A stretch of 6,188 bases of DNA from Silvimonas sp. JCM 19000 (GTDB lineage: Bacteria > Pseudomonadota > Gammaproteobacteria > Burkholderiales > Chitinibacteraceae): the NCBI GenBank assembly GCA_001313065.1, contig BBFD01000236.1, forward strand, positions 1-6,188, in the 5' to 3' direction. Positions 6,104-6,188 of the stretch are shown in pieces. The notes beneath the pieces were generated by a model. The model had not been told where the DNA came from. It was given only the letters and a program-made list of their open reading frames with translations, and did no database searches. Numbering within the stretch: the first letter of the stretch is position 1; every line of letters starts with the position of its first letter. The translations under genes were made by a program, and so were the position numbers.

Positions 6104-6170
6104 CCAAATATCCAACCAGACAAACACGGAGATGACGCGCCTGCCTGCGCGTCGAAAGTCATCATGCGCC
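6076..6170 (-). repeat. Two-hairpin direct repeat, copy 2
   Basis: This is the second copy of the unit at 3591-3684, about 2.49 kb away in the same orientation. It includes the terminator stem, the identical linker AAATATCCAACCAGACAAAC, the hairpin GACGCGC-CTGCCT-GCGCGTC and the end GTCATCATGCGCC. The single substitution in the conserved body (A at 6155 for G in copy 1) leaves both stems intact, because it lies in the unpaired GGAA/GAAA segment. Homology weakens right after GCGCC. Confidence 0.85.
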
Positions 6171-6188
6171 GGGCGACGCCGAATGGGA
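6164..6188 (+). CDS. Possible 5' end of a paralog of the 3678 gene (partial, speculative)
   Basis: The ATG at the edge of repeat copy 2 opens MRRATPNG to the window end. The first eight residues of the gene after copy 1 are MRLAGAHG, so four of eight agree in register just beyond the repeat. This is too short to show coding. The GGAAG before the first ATG is GAAAG here, a weaker Shine-Dalgarno. Confidence 0.15.

Overview
The window looks like chromosomal DNA of a GC-rich proteobacterium, most likely a betaproteobacterium. The main clues are a PEP-CTERM/exosortase-type secreted protein, a YafE-like methyltransferase, a lipoprotein S41 peptidase, and a REP-type palindrome pair built on GGTGGGTC/GACCCACC. 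No rRNA, tRNA, CRISPR array, insertion sequence or phage gene is visible.

Layout. 1-68: 3' tail of an unidentified + strand gene. 124-223: inverted REP pair. 255-1574 (-): S41-family lipoprotein peptidase. 1588-1624: hairpin with a T tract, terminating the next gene. 1642-2414 (-): YafE-like SAM-dependent methyltransferase. 2415-2683: divergent intergenic region with two small palindromes. 2684-3519 (+): exported helical protein of unknown function. 3591-3684: first copy of a 94-95 bp two-hairpin repeat. 3678-4118 (+): unknown gene, heavily frame-disrupted, ending 3 nt before the next start. 4122-5002 (+): GltI-like amino-acid-binding periplasmic protein, with no permease or ATPase beside it. 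5030-5049: terminator hairpin. 5056-5798 (-): PEP-CTERM protein, with a sigma-54-like element about 75 bp upstream of its start. 6076-6170: second copy of the repeat, in the same orientation.

The dominant feature is that every complete gene is broken by single-base frame changes, yet both sides of each break still code for the same protein. I count about twelve, and nearly all can be explained as a homopolymer run one base too long or too short: runs of 6 G, 7 A and 6 T gain a base, and short C, G, A or T runs lose one. This looks like uncorrected homopolymer error in the assembly rather than decay of six adjacent genes. Gene spans are therefore given from the inferred true start to the true stop, across the frame breaks.

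The most interesting unexplained structure is the 94-95 bp repeat. Two nearly identical direct copies flank a roughly 2.4 kb block holding the unknown gene, the binding protein and the PEP-CTERM gene. Each copy has a strong intrinsic terminator firing on the minus strand, a second GC hairpin, and an ATG at its far edge. It could be a small-RNA gene family, a mobile terminator module, or a duplicated leader of paralogous genes.
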